This document shows, piece after piece, positions 54,100 to 64,000 of a DNA stretch of 64,000 nucleotides. The first letter of the stretch is position 1. Each line of letters starts with the position of its first letter. The position numbers and the translations under genes were made by a program. The stretch is taken from the NCBI RefSeq assembly GCF_002754375.1, contig NZ_PEFF01000001.1:6578362-6642361 (forward strand), given 5' to 3'. The DNA comes from Variovorax sp. 54. Lineage in GTDB: Bacteria > Pseudomonadota > Gammaproteobacteria > Burkholderiales > Burkholderiaceae_C. The notes beneath the pieces were generated by a model. That model saw nothing but the letters and a program-made list of their open reading frames with translations, did no database searches and was not told where the DNA came from.

Positions 54100-54582
54100 C
54101 TACGACTTCGCGGGTGACGAAGTCTTCTTCTTCGGGGAATCGGGCAGCGTGGCGATGGTGCCCTGCGCCAGCGCGCAGAGCTTCTCGGTGCCGTCGTCGG
54201 CCACCGCCACCACCTCACAGGTGCACACGGCCTGCGAGCTGCCGGTGTGCACGGCCCGGGCGCGCGCAATCAGCCGCTGGCCGATGGCGGGCCGCACGTA
54301 GTTGATCTTGAATTCGGAGGTCACGACCGGCACGCGCAAGGCGCTGCCGCCCGCAAAGGTCAGCGCGTTGTCGGCCATGTAGCTCACGATGCCGCCATGG
54401 GCGAAACCGTGCTGCTGCTTCAGCTGCGCGGTGAGCGGCAGCTGAAGCTCGGCATGGCCCGGTGCGAGCGCGTGCAGCTCGGCGCCGATCAGCACGCTGA
54501 AGGGCTGCGCGGCGAGCACGCTGCGCCCATATTCCAGGACGGCTTCGGGCGAGACCTCCTGGTCCGGACCAAAGCCGGACAT
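54100..54582 (-). CDS. PaaI-family hotdog thioesterase (second copy)
   Basis: The 160-residue hotdog protein has the helix signature QQHGFAHGGIVSYMADNALTFAG, with Asp as the likely catalytic acid, then EFKINYVRPAIGQRLIARARAVHTG. It differs from the copy at 50359-50829 and is not a recent duplicate. It ends with a Lys/Ser-rich tail (SPKKKTSSPAKS). Its ATG lies 2 bp after the thiolase stop. It probably releases a free acid from CoA. Confidence 0.88.
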   Translation of the reverse strand: MSGFGPDQEVSPEAVLEYGRSVLAAQPFSVLIGAELHALAPGHAELQLPLTAQLKQQHGFAHGGIVSYMADNALTFAGGSALRVPVVTSEFKINYVRPAIGQRLIARARAVHTGSSQAVCTCEVVAVADDGTEKLCALAQGTIATLPDSPKKKTSSPAKS

Positions 54583-54584
54583 GG

Positions 54585-55760
<1,176 letters not shown>

Positions 55761-55809
55761 GGTGAGGTCCTTTGAAGATGGAAGGGAAAAGAGGGAGAAG
55801 ACGGGGTCG

Positions 55810-57285
55810 TCATTGCGCCGGAGCAGCGTTCGTGTTGCTCAGGAGCTGGTGATAGAAGCCGATCATCTCGCCGTAGTTCGAGATGGCCAGGCGTTCGTTG
55901 TTGCCATGAAAGCGCGCCAGGTCCTCGCTCTTCACGCGGAACGGCGAGAAGCGGAAGACGGCGTCGCTCACGAGGCTGAAGTGGCGCGAATCGGTGGCGG
56001 CGGTCATGAGGCCGGGCGCCACCACGGCGTCGGGGAAGCTCTGGCGCACAGCCTGCTGGATCGCGCGGTAGCCGGTGCTGTCGGTCGGCGACACGGGCGA
56101 CGGCTCCGAGTTGCCGGGGTACTGCTTGATCTTGATGTCGTCGTTGGCCAGCGTCTTGCGCAGGTGCGCCTCGACGCTCGCGATGCTGTCGCCCGGCAGG
56201 ATGCGGAAGTTGACGGCGGCCTCGGCGCGGCCGGGCAGCACGTTGTCCTTGTTGCCGGCGCGCACGATGGTCAGCGCCGTGGTCGTGCGCAGCATGGCGT
56301 TGCTGCTCGGGCTCTTCTCGAGCTGGCCGCGCACCAATGATTCAGTGAGCCACAGGTTGGAGAGCATCACGCGGTTGACGCCGCTCATTTCGGGCGCGAG
56401 CGCACCGAACATCTGGCCGGCCACGCCCTGGATGCCGCCGGGCATCGGGTTGGCTTCGAGCCGGGCCAGCGCGGCGCTCATGCTGCCGATGGCGCTGTGT
56501 TGCGGCGGCATCGACGAATGGCCGGGGGCGGTGTCGAGCGACAGGAAGAAAGTGCCGTAGCCCTTCTCGGCCAGGCCGATGAGCGCCGCGGGCTTGCTCA
56601 GGCCGGGCAGCACGCCGTCGAGCACCAGCAGGCCTTCGTCGAGCACCCAATCGAGGCGCACGTTGCGCGACTTGAGCAGTTCGGCGATGGGCAGCGCGCC
56701 GCGCAGGCCGCTCACCTCTTCGTCGTCGCCCATCACCAGGTAGACGGTCTGCTTCGGCTTGAAGCCGGCGCCGATGAGCAGCTCGATGGCTTCCATCTGC
56801 GCGAAAAGATTGCTCTTGTTGTCGAGCGTGCCGCGGCCCCAGACGAAACCGTCCTTGATCTCGCCGGCGAAGGGGTCGACCGTCCAGGCTTTTTCAGTGC
56901 CGGGGGCGATGGGCACCATGTCCTGGTGCGCCATCAGCGCGATGGGTTTGGCGGACGGGTCGGTGCCGGTCCATGCGTAGAGCAGCGCCTTGTTGCCCAC
57001 GACTTCCTTCTTCAGGGTGGCGTGGACCTTGGGGTACTGCTGTTCGAGGTAAGCGTGGAGCTTGTCGAATTCGGCCGCGTTGGCGGCCGAGTCGTCCATG
57101 CTCGACACCGTGCGGAACGTGATCGCCGTCGACAGCCGTTTGGCGGCGGCCTGCAGGTCGATGTCCAGCTTGGGTGCGGGCGCCACCGCAAGTTGTTGCG
57201 ATGGCGTGGTCCAGGTCTTGACCGCCACAGCCGCCACGAGTGCCAGGAGCACCAGCAGCAGCCCGAGGAAGATGCGTTTCAACAT
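55810..57285 (-). CDS. membrane-anchored M20 peptidase, PM20D1/carboxypeptidase S-like
   Basis: The 491-residue protein has one N-terminal helix ([18 protein letters not shown]) after MLKR, so it is anchored in the inner membrane with the enzyme in the periplasm. M20 metal ligands are visible: His in MAHQDMVPI, Asp in [10 protein letters not shown], the catalytic Glu and next Glu in MGDDEEVSG, the late DSRHFS. The insertion HNGPGHSS-like [11 protein letters not shown] begins the lid domain. The sequence follows the PM20D1 (carboxypeptidase S) branch, whose mammalian member hydrolyses and makes N-acyl amino acids. It lies between fadB and the thiolase gene. Confidence 0.9.
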   Translation of the reverse strand: MLKRIFLGLLLVLLALVAAVAVKTWTTPSQQLAVAPAPKLDIDLQAAAKRLSTAITFRTVSSMDDSAANAAEFDKLHAYLEQQYPKVHATLKKEVVGNKALLYAWTGTDPSAKPIALMAHQDMVPIAPGTEKAWTVDPFAGEIKDGFVWGRGTLDNKSNLFAQMEAIELLIGAGFKPKQTVYLVMGDDEEVSGLRGALPIAELLKSRNVRLDWVLDEGLLVLDGVLPGLSKPAALIGLAEKGYGTFFLSLDTAPGHSSMPPQHSAIGSMSAALARLEANPMPGGIQGVAGQMFGALAPEMSGVNRVMLSNLWLTESLVRGQLEKSPSSNAMLRTTTALTIVRAGNKDNVLPGRAEAAVNFRILPGDSIASVEAHLRKTLANDDIKIKQYPGNSEPSPVSPTDSTGYRAIQQAVRQSFPDAVVAPGLMTAATDSRHFSLVSDAVFRFSPFRVKSEDLARFHGNNERLAISNYGEMIGFYHQLLSNTNAAPAQ

Positions 57286-57316
57286 GGGCGGTCTTGATCC
57301 TGGGTTCAGTTCAGTC

Positions 57317-59419
57317 TCAGCTGAAGGACTTGCCTTCGGCCACCAGCTTCTGGATCAGCGGTGCGGGCTGCCAGAACTCGGCGTCGTCGCGCGGGTTCAG
57401 CGCAAAGCGCTTCATCGTCTCGGCCACGTTGTACAGGCCGACCTGCGAGGCGTAGTGCATCGGGCCACCGCGGTAGATCGGGAAGCCGTAGCCGGTGAGG
57501 TACACCATGTCGATGTCGCCCGACTTGGAGGCAATGCCGTCTTCCAGGATGTGCGCGCCTTCGTTGACGAGGGCGAACACCAGTCGCTGCACGATTTCCG
57601 TGTCGGAGATCTTGCGCGGCGTGATGCCCAGTTCCTTGCGGTGGTCCTCGATCATCTTGTTGACGAGCTCCGACGGAATGGCGTCGCGCTTGCCGGCCTG
57701 GTAGTCGTACCACCCTGCCCCGGTCTTCTGGCCGAAGCGGCCCAGTTCGCAGAGCTTGTCGGCGGTGCGGCTGTACTTCATGTCGGCACGCTCGGTGGCG
57801 CGGCGCTTGCGAATGGCCCAGCCGATGTCGTTGCCGGCCAGGTCGCCCATGCGGAACGGGCCCATGGCAAAGCCGAACTTCTCGACGGCCTTGTCGACCT
57901 GCTGTGGCGTGGCGCCTTCGTCCAGCAGGAAGCCGGCCTGGCGGCTGTACTGCTCGATCATGCGGTTGCCGATGAAGCCGTCGCACACGCCCGACACGAC
58001 GGACGTCTTCTTGATCTTCTTGCCGATGGCCATCACGGTGGCCAGCACGTCCTTGGACGTGGCCTTGCCGCGCACCACTTCGAGCAGCTTCATCACGTTG
58101 GCCGGGCTGAAGAAGTGCATGCCGACCACGTCTTGCGGACGGTCGGTGAACGAGGCGATCTTGTCGACGTCGAGCGTCGAGGTGTTCGAGGCCAGGATGG
58201 CGCCCTTCTTGGCGACGCGATCGAGTTCCTTGAAGACCTTTTCCTTGACGCCGATTTCTTCGAACACGGCTTCGATGATGAGGTCGGCGTCCTTCAGGTC
58301 GTCGTAGCTCAGCGTGGTGCTCAACAGCGCCATGCGTTGCTCGTACTTGTCCTGCTTGAGCTTGCCCTTCTTGACCTGGGCTTCGTAGTTCTTCTTGATG
58401 GTGGCAATGCCGCGATCGAGCGCCTCTTGCTTCATCTCGAGGATCTTGACGGGGATGCCCGCGTTCAGGAAGTTCATCGAGATGCCGCCGCCCATGGTGC
58501 CGGCGCCGATCACGCCGACGGCCTTGATGTCGCGCTTGGGCGTGTCTTCGGGCACATCAGGAATCTTGCTCGCGGCGCGCTCGGCCATGAACAGGTGGCG
58601 CAGGGCCAGCGATTCGGGCGTGAACATCAGCGCGGTGAACAGACGGCGCTCTTCGGCCATGCCGTCGTCGAACTTCATCTTGGTCGCGGCCTGCACGGCA
58701 TCGACGCACTTCAGCGGCGCGGGGTAATTCTTCGACATGCCGCCGACCATGTTCTTCGCGAACTGGAAGTAGGCATCGCCTTGCGGGTGCTTGCACGGCA
58801 GGTTGCGCACCAGCGGCAGCTCGCCACCCTTGGCAGCGACCGACTTGGCGAACTCGACGGCTTCGTCGAACACCGATTCGGCCGAGGCGGCCAGCTTGTC
58901 GAACAGCTTCTGGCCCGGCAGGCTGGCGAGCAGCTCGCTCTTCACCGGCTCGCCGCTGACGATCATGTTCAGGGCGGTTTCCACGCCGAGCACGCGCGGC
59001 AGGCGCTGCGTGCCACCGGCGCCCGGCAGCAGGCCGAGCTTGACTTCAGGCAGCGCCACGCTGGTGCCGGGTGCGGCCACGCGGTAGTGGCAACCCAGGG
59101 CCAGCTCGAGGCCGCCGCCCATGCACACCGAGTGGATGGCTGCGACGATGGGCTTGGGAGAGGCTTCGAGCGAGAGGATCACGCTCAGCAGGTTGGGCTC
59201 TTGCAGCGCCTTGGGCGTGCCGAATTCCTTGATGTCCGCACCGCCCGAGAACGCCTTGCCGGCACCGGTGATGACGATGGCCTTGACGGCGTTGTCGGCA
59301 TTGGCCTTGGACAGGCCGTCGGTGATGCCGATGCGTGTCGAGAAGCCGAGACCGTTGACCGGCGGGTTGGTCAGGGTGATCACGGCGACATCGCCGAGCA
59401 CTTTGTATTCAGCCGTCAT
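57317..59419 (-). CDS. fadB: FadB-like enoyl-CoA hydratase / 3-hydroxyacyl-CoA dehydrogenase
   Basis: The 700-residue bifunctional enzyme has an N-terminal crotonase domain (about 1-190; [18 protein letters not shown] and [20 protein letters not shown]) and a dehydrogenase with NAD motif [11 protein letters not shown] (302-312), [17 protein letters not shown], and two C-terminal 3HCDH domains. It hydrates enoyl-CoA and oxidises the hydroxyacyl product. The frame is open 31 codons earlier, but the ATG at 59419 gives the normal N-terminus and has AAGGAA upstream. It is the first gene after the liv operon (148-bp gap). Confidence 0.95.
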   Translation of the reverse strand: MTAEYKVLGDVAVITLTNPPVNGLGFSTRIGITDGLSKANADNAVKAIVITGAGKAFSGGADIKEFGTPKALQEPNLLSVILSLEASPKPIVAAIHSVCMGGGLELALGCHYRVAAPGTSVALPEVKLGLLPGAGGTQRLPRVLGVETALNMIVSGEPVKSELLASLPGQKLFDKLAASAESVFDEAVEFAKSVAAKGGELPLVRNLPCKHPQGDAYFQFAKNMVGGMSKNYPAPLKCVDAVQAATKMKFDDGMAEERRLFTALMFTPESLALRHLFMAERAASKIPDVPEDTPKRDIKAVGVIGAGTMGGGISMNFLNAGIPVKILEMKQEALDRGIATIKKNYEAQVKKGKLKQDKYEQRMALLSTTLSYDDLKDADLIIEAVFEEIGVKEKVFKELDRVAKKGAILASNTSTLDVDKIASFTDRPQDVVGMHFFSPANVMKLLEVVRGKATSKDVLATVMAIGKKIKKTSVVSGVCDGFIGNRMIEQYSRQAGFLLDEGATPQQVDKAVEKFGFAMGPFRMGDLAGNDIGWAIRKRRATERADMKYSRTADKLCELGRFGQKTGAGWYDYQAGKRDAIPSELVNKMIEDHRKELGITPRKISDTEIVQRLVFALVNEGAHILEDGIASKSGDIDMVYLTGYGFPIYRGGPMHYASQVGLYNVAETMKRFALNPRDDAEFWQPAPLIQKLVAEGKSFS

Positions 59420-59537
59420 GCTGCGTTCCTTGGTGTGTGAAGAAAAAGAAGAAAAAGCACGAGTGTTCTTTTTCGAGGATTCTAGGCGTTTTGCGCGACG
59501 CAACAATGGCACGCAGTCGCTGTCGGGACAAGGGGAA

Positions 59538-59555
59538 TCCGGGGCGTAGCCCGGA
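59538..59555 (-). terminator. hairpin after livF
   Basis: TCCGGG/CCCGGA with a 6-nt loop lies 12 bp after the livF stop, in transcription order between the liv operon and fadB. No T-run follows; it may only partly end transcription. Confidence 0.4.
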
Positions 59556-59567
59556 CTCCCGGCTGGA

Positions 59568-60263
59568 TCAGACCTCCAGCCACTCCCGACGTGTATTGCC
59601 GTCTGCGCGCAGGCTGTCGGGCGTTCCGTCGAACACGATGCTGCCGTGGCCCATGACGAGCGCGCGGTCCGAAATCTGCATCGCGATGGTGAGCTTCTGC
59701 TCGATGAGGAGCACCGAGATGCCCTTGTCCTTCAGCGTGCGCAGGTACTGCCCCACCAGCTCGACGATCTTGGGCGCAAGGCCTTCGGTGGGCTCGTCGA
59801 TGATGATCAGGTCGGGGTCGCCCATGAGCGTGCGGCACAGCGTGAGCATCTGCTGCTCGCCGCCCGAGAGCACGCCGGCCTCGGTGTGCTGGCGCTCCTT
59901 CAGGCGCGGGAACATGGTGTACATGTCGTCGAACTGCCAGCGGCTGCCCTTGCCCGTGCCCTTCTGCCCCAGCAGCAGGTTCTGGTGCACCGTGAGCTTG
60001 GGGAAGATCTCGCGGTTCTCGGGCACGTAGCCGATGCCCATGTGCGCGATCTCGTAGGCCTTGCGACGCAGGATGTCGCCGCCCTTCCACTGCAGCGTGC
60101 CCTCGGCGTGCACCAGGCCCATGATGGCCTTGGCAGTGGTCGAGCGGCCCGAGCCGTTGCGTCCCAGCAGGGCCACGATTTCGCCCGGGCGAACGTCGAA
60201 GGAAACGCCATGCAGCACATGGCTCTTGCCGTAGTAGGCGTGGATGTCGTGAAGCTTCAGCAT
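59568..60263 (-). CDS. livF: LivF-like branched-chain amino-acid-type ABC ATPase
   Basis: The 231-residue ATPase has LivF phrases GIGYVPENREIFPKLTVHQNLLLG, signature LSGGEQQMLTLCRTLMG and Walker B LIIIDEP. Walker A reads GRNGSGRST: the invariant Lys is Arg40. The other nucleotide motifs are intact. It couples ATP use to import with LivG, LivM, LivH and the LivK-type binding protein. Its ATG lies one base after the livG stop. The substrate may be branched-chain amino acids, urea, or another carboxylate; family members vary. Confidence 0.92.
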   Translation of the reverse strand: MLKLHDIHAYYGKSHVLHGVSFDVRPGEIVALLGRNGSGRSTTAKAIMGLVHAEGTLQWKGGDILRRKAYEIAHMGIGYVPENREIFPKLTVHQNLLLGQKGTGKGSRWQFDDMYTMFPRLKERQHTEAGVLSGGEQQMLTLCRTLMGDPDLIIIDEPTEGLAPKIVELVGQYLRTLKDKGISVLLIEQKLTIAMQISDRALVMGHGSIVFDGTPDSLRADGNTRREWLEV

Positions 60264-60264
60264 G

Positions 60265-61041
60265 TCAGTGTCCCGCCCCTTGCGCATCGGCAACCGAGGA
60301 GCCGAGGTAAGCCTCCTGCACGCGCGCATTGGCGCGCACGGCGGCCGGCGTGTCGAAGGCGATGACTTCACCGTAGACCACCACGGCGATCTTGTCGGCC
60401 AGCCCGAAGACCACGCCCATGTCGTGCTCCACCGTCAACAGCGTCTTGCCGACGGTGACGTGCTTGATGAGCGAGATGAAGTGCGAGGTCTCGGTCTTGC
60501 TCATGCCGGCCGTGGGCTCGTCCAGCAAGATGACGCCGGAGCCGCCGGCAATCGTCACGCCGATCTCGAGCGCGCGCTGTTCGGCATAGGTGAGGTTCAC
60601 CGCATGCACGTCGCGCTTGCGCTCCAGGCCGATCTGCTTGATGAGCTCTTCGGTGCGCGCGTTGGCGTCGTCCAGGTTCGAGAGAAAGCGCAGGAAGGTG
60701 TACTTGTAGCCCAGGCTCCACAGCACGCCGCAGCGCAGGTTCTCGAAGACGCTGAGCTTCGGGAAGATGTTGGTGATCTGGAAGCTGCGCGACAGCCCCA
60801 GGCGGTTGATTTCGTAAGGCTTCTTGCCGTCGATGCGCTGGCCGTTGAGCAGCACCTCGCCGCTGGTGGGCGTGAGCCGCCCGCTGATCAGGTTGAACAG
60901 CGTCGACTTGCCCGCGCCGTTCGGTCCGATCACGGCGATGCGTTCGCCGGCCTTCACCGCCAGGTCCACGCCACGGATGATTTCGGTCTTGCCGAAATTC
61001 TTGCGCAGCGCCTTCAGTTCCAATGCGTATTGCGCGCTCAT
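60265..61041 (-). CDS. livG: LivG-like ABC ATPase
   Basis: The 258-residue ATPase has Walker A GPNGAGKST (39-47), LivG-type LSRSFQITNIFPKLSVFENLRCG, signature-like TYAEQRALEIGVTIAGG, and Walker B VILLDEP. Unlike LivF it keeps the normal P-loop Lys, so the pair may be asymmetric. The family C-terminal YLGSS is present. It directly abuts the livM stop. Confidence 0.94.
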   Translation of the reverse strand: MSAQYALELKALRKNFGKTEIIRGVDLAVKAGERIAVIGPNGAGKSTLFNLISGRLTPTSGEVLLNGQRIDGKKPYEINRLGLSRSFQITNIFPKLSVFENLRCGVLWSLGYKYTFLRFLSNLDDANARTEELIKQIGLERKRDVHAVNLTYAEQRALEIGVTIAGGSGVILLDEPTAGMSKTETSHFISLIKHVTVGKTLLTVEHDMGVVFGLADKIAVVVYGEVIAFDTPAAVRANARVQEAYLGSSVADAQGAGH

Positions 61042-62367
61042 TTACGCCGCCTCCCGACGTTTGATTTCTGCTTCGATCTCTTCCTGCGCCTGCCCCCAGA
61101 CCCGCACGAAGCGGCGCCGGGCCACCTCGAGCACGGCCAGGCCGATGGCCAGGATCGCAATGGCGCCGAGCCAGCTGCTCATGCCCGCCGTGTTCAGCAT
61201 GGTGCCGAAGAACTTCAGGTCCGGGCCCATCGCCGCGTTGAGCTGGATGTGATAGATCATCTCGATCAGTGCAGCCGCACCGATGACGACCGGCACCAGT
61301 GCCACGGCGAGCGCGGCGTACAGGCCCCAGAAGCGGTTGAACTTGCCGAACTTGGCCACGCGCAGGTTCATCATGATCAGGCTGGCGATGCCGCCGGGGG
61401 CGAACATCACCATGAACACGAACACCAGGCCGAAGTACAGCTGCCAGGCCTTCGACAGTTCGGACAGCAGGATCGAGGCGAACACCAGCAGCACCGCGCC
61501 GATGATCGGACCGAAGAAGAACACCGCGCCGCCCAGGAAGGTGAACAGCAGGTAGCCGCCCGAGCGGATGGCGTTCAGGCTGTCGGCCGCGTTCACGATC
61601 TCGAAGTTGATCGAGGCCAGGCCGCCGCCAATGCCGGCAAAGAAGCCCGCGATGATGAACGCGAAGTAGCGCACGCGCTGCGTGTTGTAACCGATGAACT
61701 CCACGCGCTCCGGGTTGTCGCGCACCGCGTTCAGCATGCGGCCCAGCGGCGTGCCGGTGAAGGCATACATGAGCGCAGTGCACACGAAGCAGTACACGGC
61801 GATCAGGTAGTACACCTGGATCTGCGAGCCGAAGTTGAAGCCGAAGAAGGTCGGGCCGTACACGCGGTCGGTGGTGATGCCGCCCTCGCCGCCGAAGAAG
61901 CTGGGGAACATCAGCGCCATCGAGGCCACGAGCTCGCCGATGCCCATGGTGATCATGGCAAAGGTGGTGCCCGACTTCTTGGTGGTCACGAAGCCCAGCA
62001 GGATGGCGAAGAACATCCCCGCCAGACCGCCGACGAGCGGAATGAGCACCAGCGGAATCGTCGGGCCGCCCTTGGTCGCCAGGTTCATCGCATGGATGGC
62101 GATGAACGAGCCCAGGCCGGTGTAGACGGCATGGCCGAAGCTCAGCATGCCGCCCTGCCCCAGCAGGATGTTGTAGCTCAGGCAGATGATGATCAGGTAG
62201 CCCATCTGCGAGAGCATCGTCAGCGCCAGGCTGCTCTTGAACAGCAGCGGCGAGATGATCAGCACCAGCGCGAACAGCGCCCAGATCAGGTAGCGCCCGA
62301 TGTTCCAGGGCTTGAAGCGGTAGTACCGCGTCGGGGTCGTCGGGGAAGTGGTGGTTGCGGTGGTCAT
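61042..62367 (-). CDS. livM: LivM-like ABC permease
   Basis: The 441-residue membrane protein has about nine to eleven helices, the LivM motif LNAVRDNPERVEFIGYNTQRVRYFAFIIAGFFAGIGGGLASI, and an early SYNILLGQGGMLSFGHAVYTGLGSF. Its long Thr-rich N-terminus (TTTTSPTTPTRYY) and a charged C-terminal tail (QEEIEAEIKRREAA) are extra. With LivH it forms the channel of the importer. Confidence 0.94.
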   Translation of the reverse strand: MTTATTTSPTTPTRYYRFKPWNIGRYLIWALFALVLIISPLLFKSSLALTMLSQMGYLIIICLSYNILLGQGGMLSFGHAVYTGLGSFIAIHAMNLATKGGPTIPLVLIPLVGGLAGMFFAILLGFVTTKKSGTTFAMITMGIGELVASMALMFPSFFGGEGGITTDRVYGPTFFGFNFGSQIQVYYLIAVYCFVCTALMYAFTGTPLGRMLNAVRDNPERVEFIGYNTQRVRYFAFIIAGFFAGIGGGLASINFEIVNAADSLNAIRSGGYLLFTFLGGAVFFFGPIIGAVLLVFASILLSELSKAWQLYFGLVFVFMVMFAPGGIASLIMMNLRVAKFGKFNRFWGLYAALAVALVPVVIGAAALIEMIYHIQLNAAMGPDLKFFGTMLNTAGMSSWLGAIAILAIGLAVLEVARRRFVRVWGQAQEEIEAEIKRREAA

Positions 62368-62371
62368 GGTG

Positions 62372-63325
62372 TCAGTCCTCCCGGGTGCCCAGAAGACCCT
62401 TCGGGCGGAAGATGAGGATCAGCACGAGGAACAGGTACGGCAGAATCGGCGCGACCTGCGAGATCGTGAGCTTGAGCAGCTCGTAGCCGAAGGTCTGGTC
62501 GGTCACGGCCACGCCCAGGGCCTGCAGCGCGGTGGCCATCGACTGGTCCAGCGCGACCGCGAAGGTCTGGATGATCCCGATCAGCAGCGACGCCAGGAAG
62601 GCGCCCGCCAGCGAGCCCATGCCGCCGACCACCACCACCACGAAGATGATGGTGCCAACCGAACCGGCCATGGCCGGCTCCGTGACATAGGTGTTGCCGC
62701 CGATCACGCCCGCCAGGCCGGCGAGCGCGGCACCGCCGCCGAACACCAGCATGAACACGCGCGGCACGTTGTGGCCCAGCGCCTCGACCATGTCGGGGTG
62801 CTTCAGGGCCGCCTGGATCACCAGGCCGATGCGGGTGCGCGTGAGCAGCAGCCACACGGACACCAGCATCAGCATCGCCACCAGCATGATGAACGAGCGC
62901 GACTTGGGGAACTGCGTGCCGTACAGCGTGAAGAGCGGGCCCTGCAGCGCTTCGGGCAGGCCGTAGGGCACGGTGGAGCGGCCCCAGACCAGCTGGACCA
63001 GCTCGAGGATGAGGTACGAAAGACCGAAGGTCACCAGCAGCTCGGGTACGTGGCCGAACTTGTGGACCCGGCGCAGGCTGTAGCGCTCGAAGGCCGCACC
63101 CAGTGCACCCACCAGCAGCGGCGACAAAATGAGCGCCGGCCAGAAGCCGACGAGGCCCGACAGGGTGTAGGCGAAATAGGCGCCCAGCATGTAGAAGCTG
63201 GCGTGTGCAAAGTTGAGCACACCCATCATGCTGAAGATCAGCGTAAGGCCAGAGCTCAGCATGAACAACAGCAGGCCGTAGCTGACGCCGTTGAGCAGTG
63301 AGATGACGAAGAATTCGACGTTCAT
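62372..63325 (-). CDS. livH: LivH-like ABC permease
   Basis: The 317-residue permease has eight to nine helices and the LivH features NGVSYGLLLFMLSSGLTLIFSMMGVLNFAHASFYMLGAYFAY, TRTRIGLVIQAALKHPDMVEALGHNV, and VVVVGGMGSLAGAFLASLLIGI. It starts the membrane part of the importer and lies 83 bp after the binding-protein gene. Confidence 0.95.
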   Translation of the reverse strand: MNVEFFVISLLNGVSYGLLLFMLSSGLTLIFSMMGVLNFAHASFYMLGAYFAYTLSGLVGFWPALILSPLLVGALGAAFERYSLRRVHKFGHVPELLVTFGLSYLILELVQLVWGRSTVPYGLPEALQGPLFTLYGTQFPKSRSFIMLVAMLMLVSVWLLLTRTRIGLVIQAALKHPDMVEALGHNVPRVFMLVFGGGAALAGLAGVIGGNTYVTEPAMAGSVGTIIFVVVVVGGMGSLAGAFLASLLIGIIQTFAVALDQSMATALQALGVAVTDQTFGYELLKLTISQVAPILPYLFLVLILIFRPKGLLGTRED

Positions 63326-63408
63326 CGGTCTTCCGTGTCGGTTGAAAAAGAAAGAGGCCCGAGTGTTGAAGTCGGGCCTCGACCGGTCAGTGAGTGATCA
63401 GCAGGCGA

Positions 63409-64000
63409 TCAGGAGGCGCCGCCGGGTCGCTTCATCTGGCACGAGGTGGGCGTGCTCGAGACGTAGGGCTCGTAGTACTTGACCGGTGCCAGCGTGTAGC
63501 CGGTGTTTTCCGGGCTGTACGGGCTCTTCGCGTCGGCCTTCTGCCAGCGCGTGATCCACAGGCCCTGCTGCAGCTGGTGGTCGGACTTGCGCATCTCGAC
63601 GTCGCCATTGAAGCTCTTGAACTTCATGCCTTCCATGGCGGCGGCCACCTTGACGGGGTCGGTCGACTTGGTGCGCACGAAGGCTTCGGCGAGCATCGCG
63701 TACACGGTGTACGGCGACGTCGTGTACAGGTCTTCGTTGAAGCGCTTCTTGAACTCGTTCATCATCGGCGCGATCGGGCCCGGCGCGTTGTAGTGGCTGT
63801 AGCCCACCATGTAGACCTTGCCGTCCGAGGCCGCGCCCATGGCGGTCGGCGTGCCGTTGGTCACGGCGTAGTAGGTGTAGAACTTGACGTTCAGGCCCGC
63901 GTCGTTGGCCGACTTGATGAGCAGCGCGAGGTCGGAACCCCAGTTGCCGGTGATGACCGTGTCGGCGCCCGACGCCTTGATCTTGGCAATGTAGGGCGCG
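63409..64000 (-). CDS. livK: LivK-like periplasmic binding protein, 5' end cut by window
   Basis: The visible C-terminal part (about 196 residues) belongs to the type I periplasmic-binding fold used by Liv importers: YIAKIKASGADTVITGNWGSDLALLIKSANDAGLNVKFYTYYAVTNGTPTAMGAASDGKVYMVGYSHYNAPG, then TTSPYTVYAMLAEAFVRTKSTDPVKVAAAMEGMKFKSFNGDVEMRKSDHQLQQGLWITRW. A late Cys lies near the end (TSCQMKRPGG). The start and signal peptide are beyond the right edge. It recognises the imported ligand, which cannot be told from this part. Confidence 0.92.
   Translation of the reverse strand, partial: APYIAKIKASGADTVITGNWGSDLALLIKSANDAGLNVKFYTYYAVTNGTPTAMGAASDGKVYMVGYSHYNAPGPIAPMMNEFKKRFNEDLYTTSPYTVYAMLAEAFVRTKSTDPVKVAAAMEGMKFKSFNGDVEMRKSDHQLQQGLWITRWQKADAKSPYSPENTGYTLAPVKYYEPYVSSTPTSCQMKRPGGAS

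Noticed and set aside
59451..59474. GAAAAAG/CTTTTTC repeat upstream of fadB as a terminator
   Set aside because: The stem is weak and falls in an A/T-rich leader; more likely part of a promoter or leader than a terminator.

Overview
The window reads as chromosomal DNA of a high-GC betaproteobacterium, most likely a Comamonadaceae member close to Variovorax. This is inferred from the G/C-rich third codon positions, the Bug/TctC-type binding protein, GcvA-like LysR regulators, a Liv-type transporter joined to beta-oxidation genes, and the style of the intergenic repeats; no rRNA or other marker gene confirms it. I saw no tRNA, rRNA, CRISPR array, insertion sequence or prophage. Genes are packed tightly, often with 4-bp overlaps or 1-bp gaps. 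No gene-free stretch exceeds 300 bp; the longest, 31151-31448, holds an inverted-repeat element.

Left part (1-17.4 kb, mostly minus strand). A cut-off FecR-type anti-sigma gene sits behind its FecI-type sigma factor. Next come a secreted protein with two PAN/apple modules and a phosphatase-superfamily domain, a Baeyer-Villiger-type flavin monooxygenase, a DHA2 MFS exporter, and a four-gene pqi (MCE lipid transport) operon in which the PqiA halves are separate genes. Three more MFS transporters, a PPOX-type flavoprotein, a divergent LysR regulator, an EntS-like MFS protein and an O6-alkylguanine-DNA alkyltransferase complete it.

Type IV pilus block (17.6-24.9 kb, plus strand). One operon encodes the minor pilins fimT/gspH-like, pilV, pilW, pilX and pilE, then the tip adhesin pilY1. 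The von Willebrand-A part of pilY1 is strikingly AT-richer than everything around it.

Carboxylate block (24.9-35.3 kb). A fused FAD/Fe-S oxidase and an FCD-type GntR regulator run leftwards; a serine-glyoxylate aminotransferase-like enzyme, a Bug-type binding protein and a 2-keto-4-pentenoate hydratase-like enzyme run rightwards. The divergent promoter carries a perfect palindrome and a second copy of its core, a good operator candidate for the GntR protein. A LysR/MFS divergent pair and a dienelactone hydrolase-like gene follow.

Centre (35.3-45.6 kb). A GlxA-type AraC regulator, a GNAT acetyltransferase and a lone ABC ATPase precede the most unusual gene: a 1500-residue protein joining a helical N-terminal region, a MurF-like ligase and an S11 penicillin-binding/DD-peptidase domain, with no visible export signal. 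Downstream lie a zinc-ribbon/TPR/CFI-box protein, a LysR gene translationally coupled to a small lipoprotein, and an azoreductase.

Right part (45.6-64 kb, all minus strand). A livKHMGF branched-chain-type ABC transporter (livK cut by the window end) leads into fadB, a membrane-anchored M20 (PM20D1-like) peptidase, a thiolase, two hotdog thioesterases, two acyl-CoA dehydrogenases, two short-chain dehydrogenases, a CurA-like reductase, a GST and small proteins. Together they look like an acyl-CoA degradation module; the M20 enzyme suggests N-acyl amino acids as one possible substrate class.
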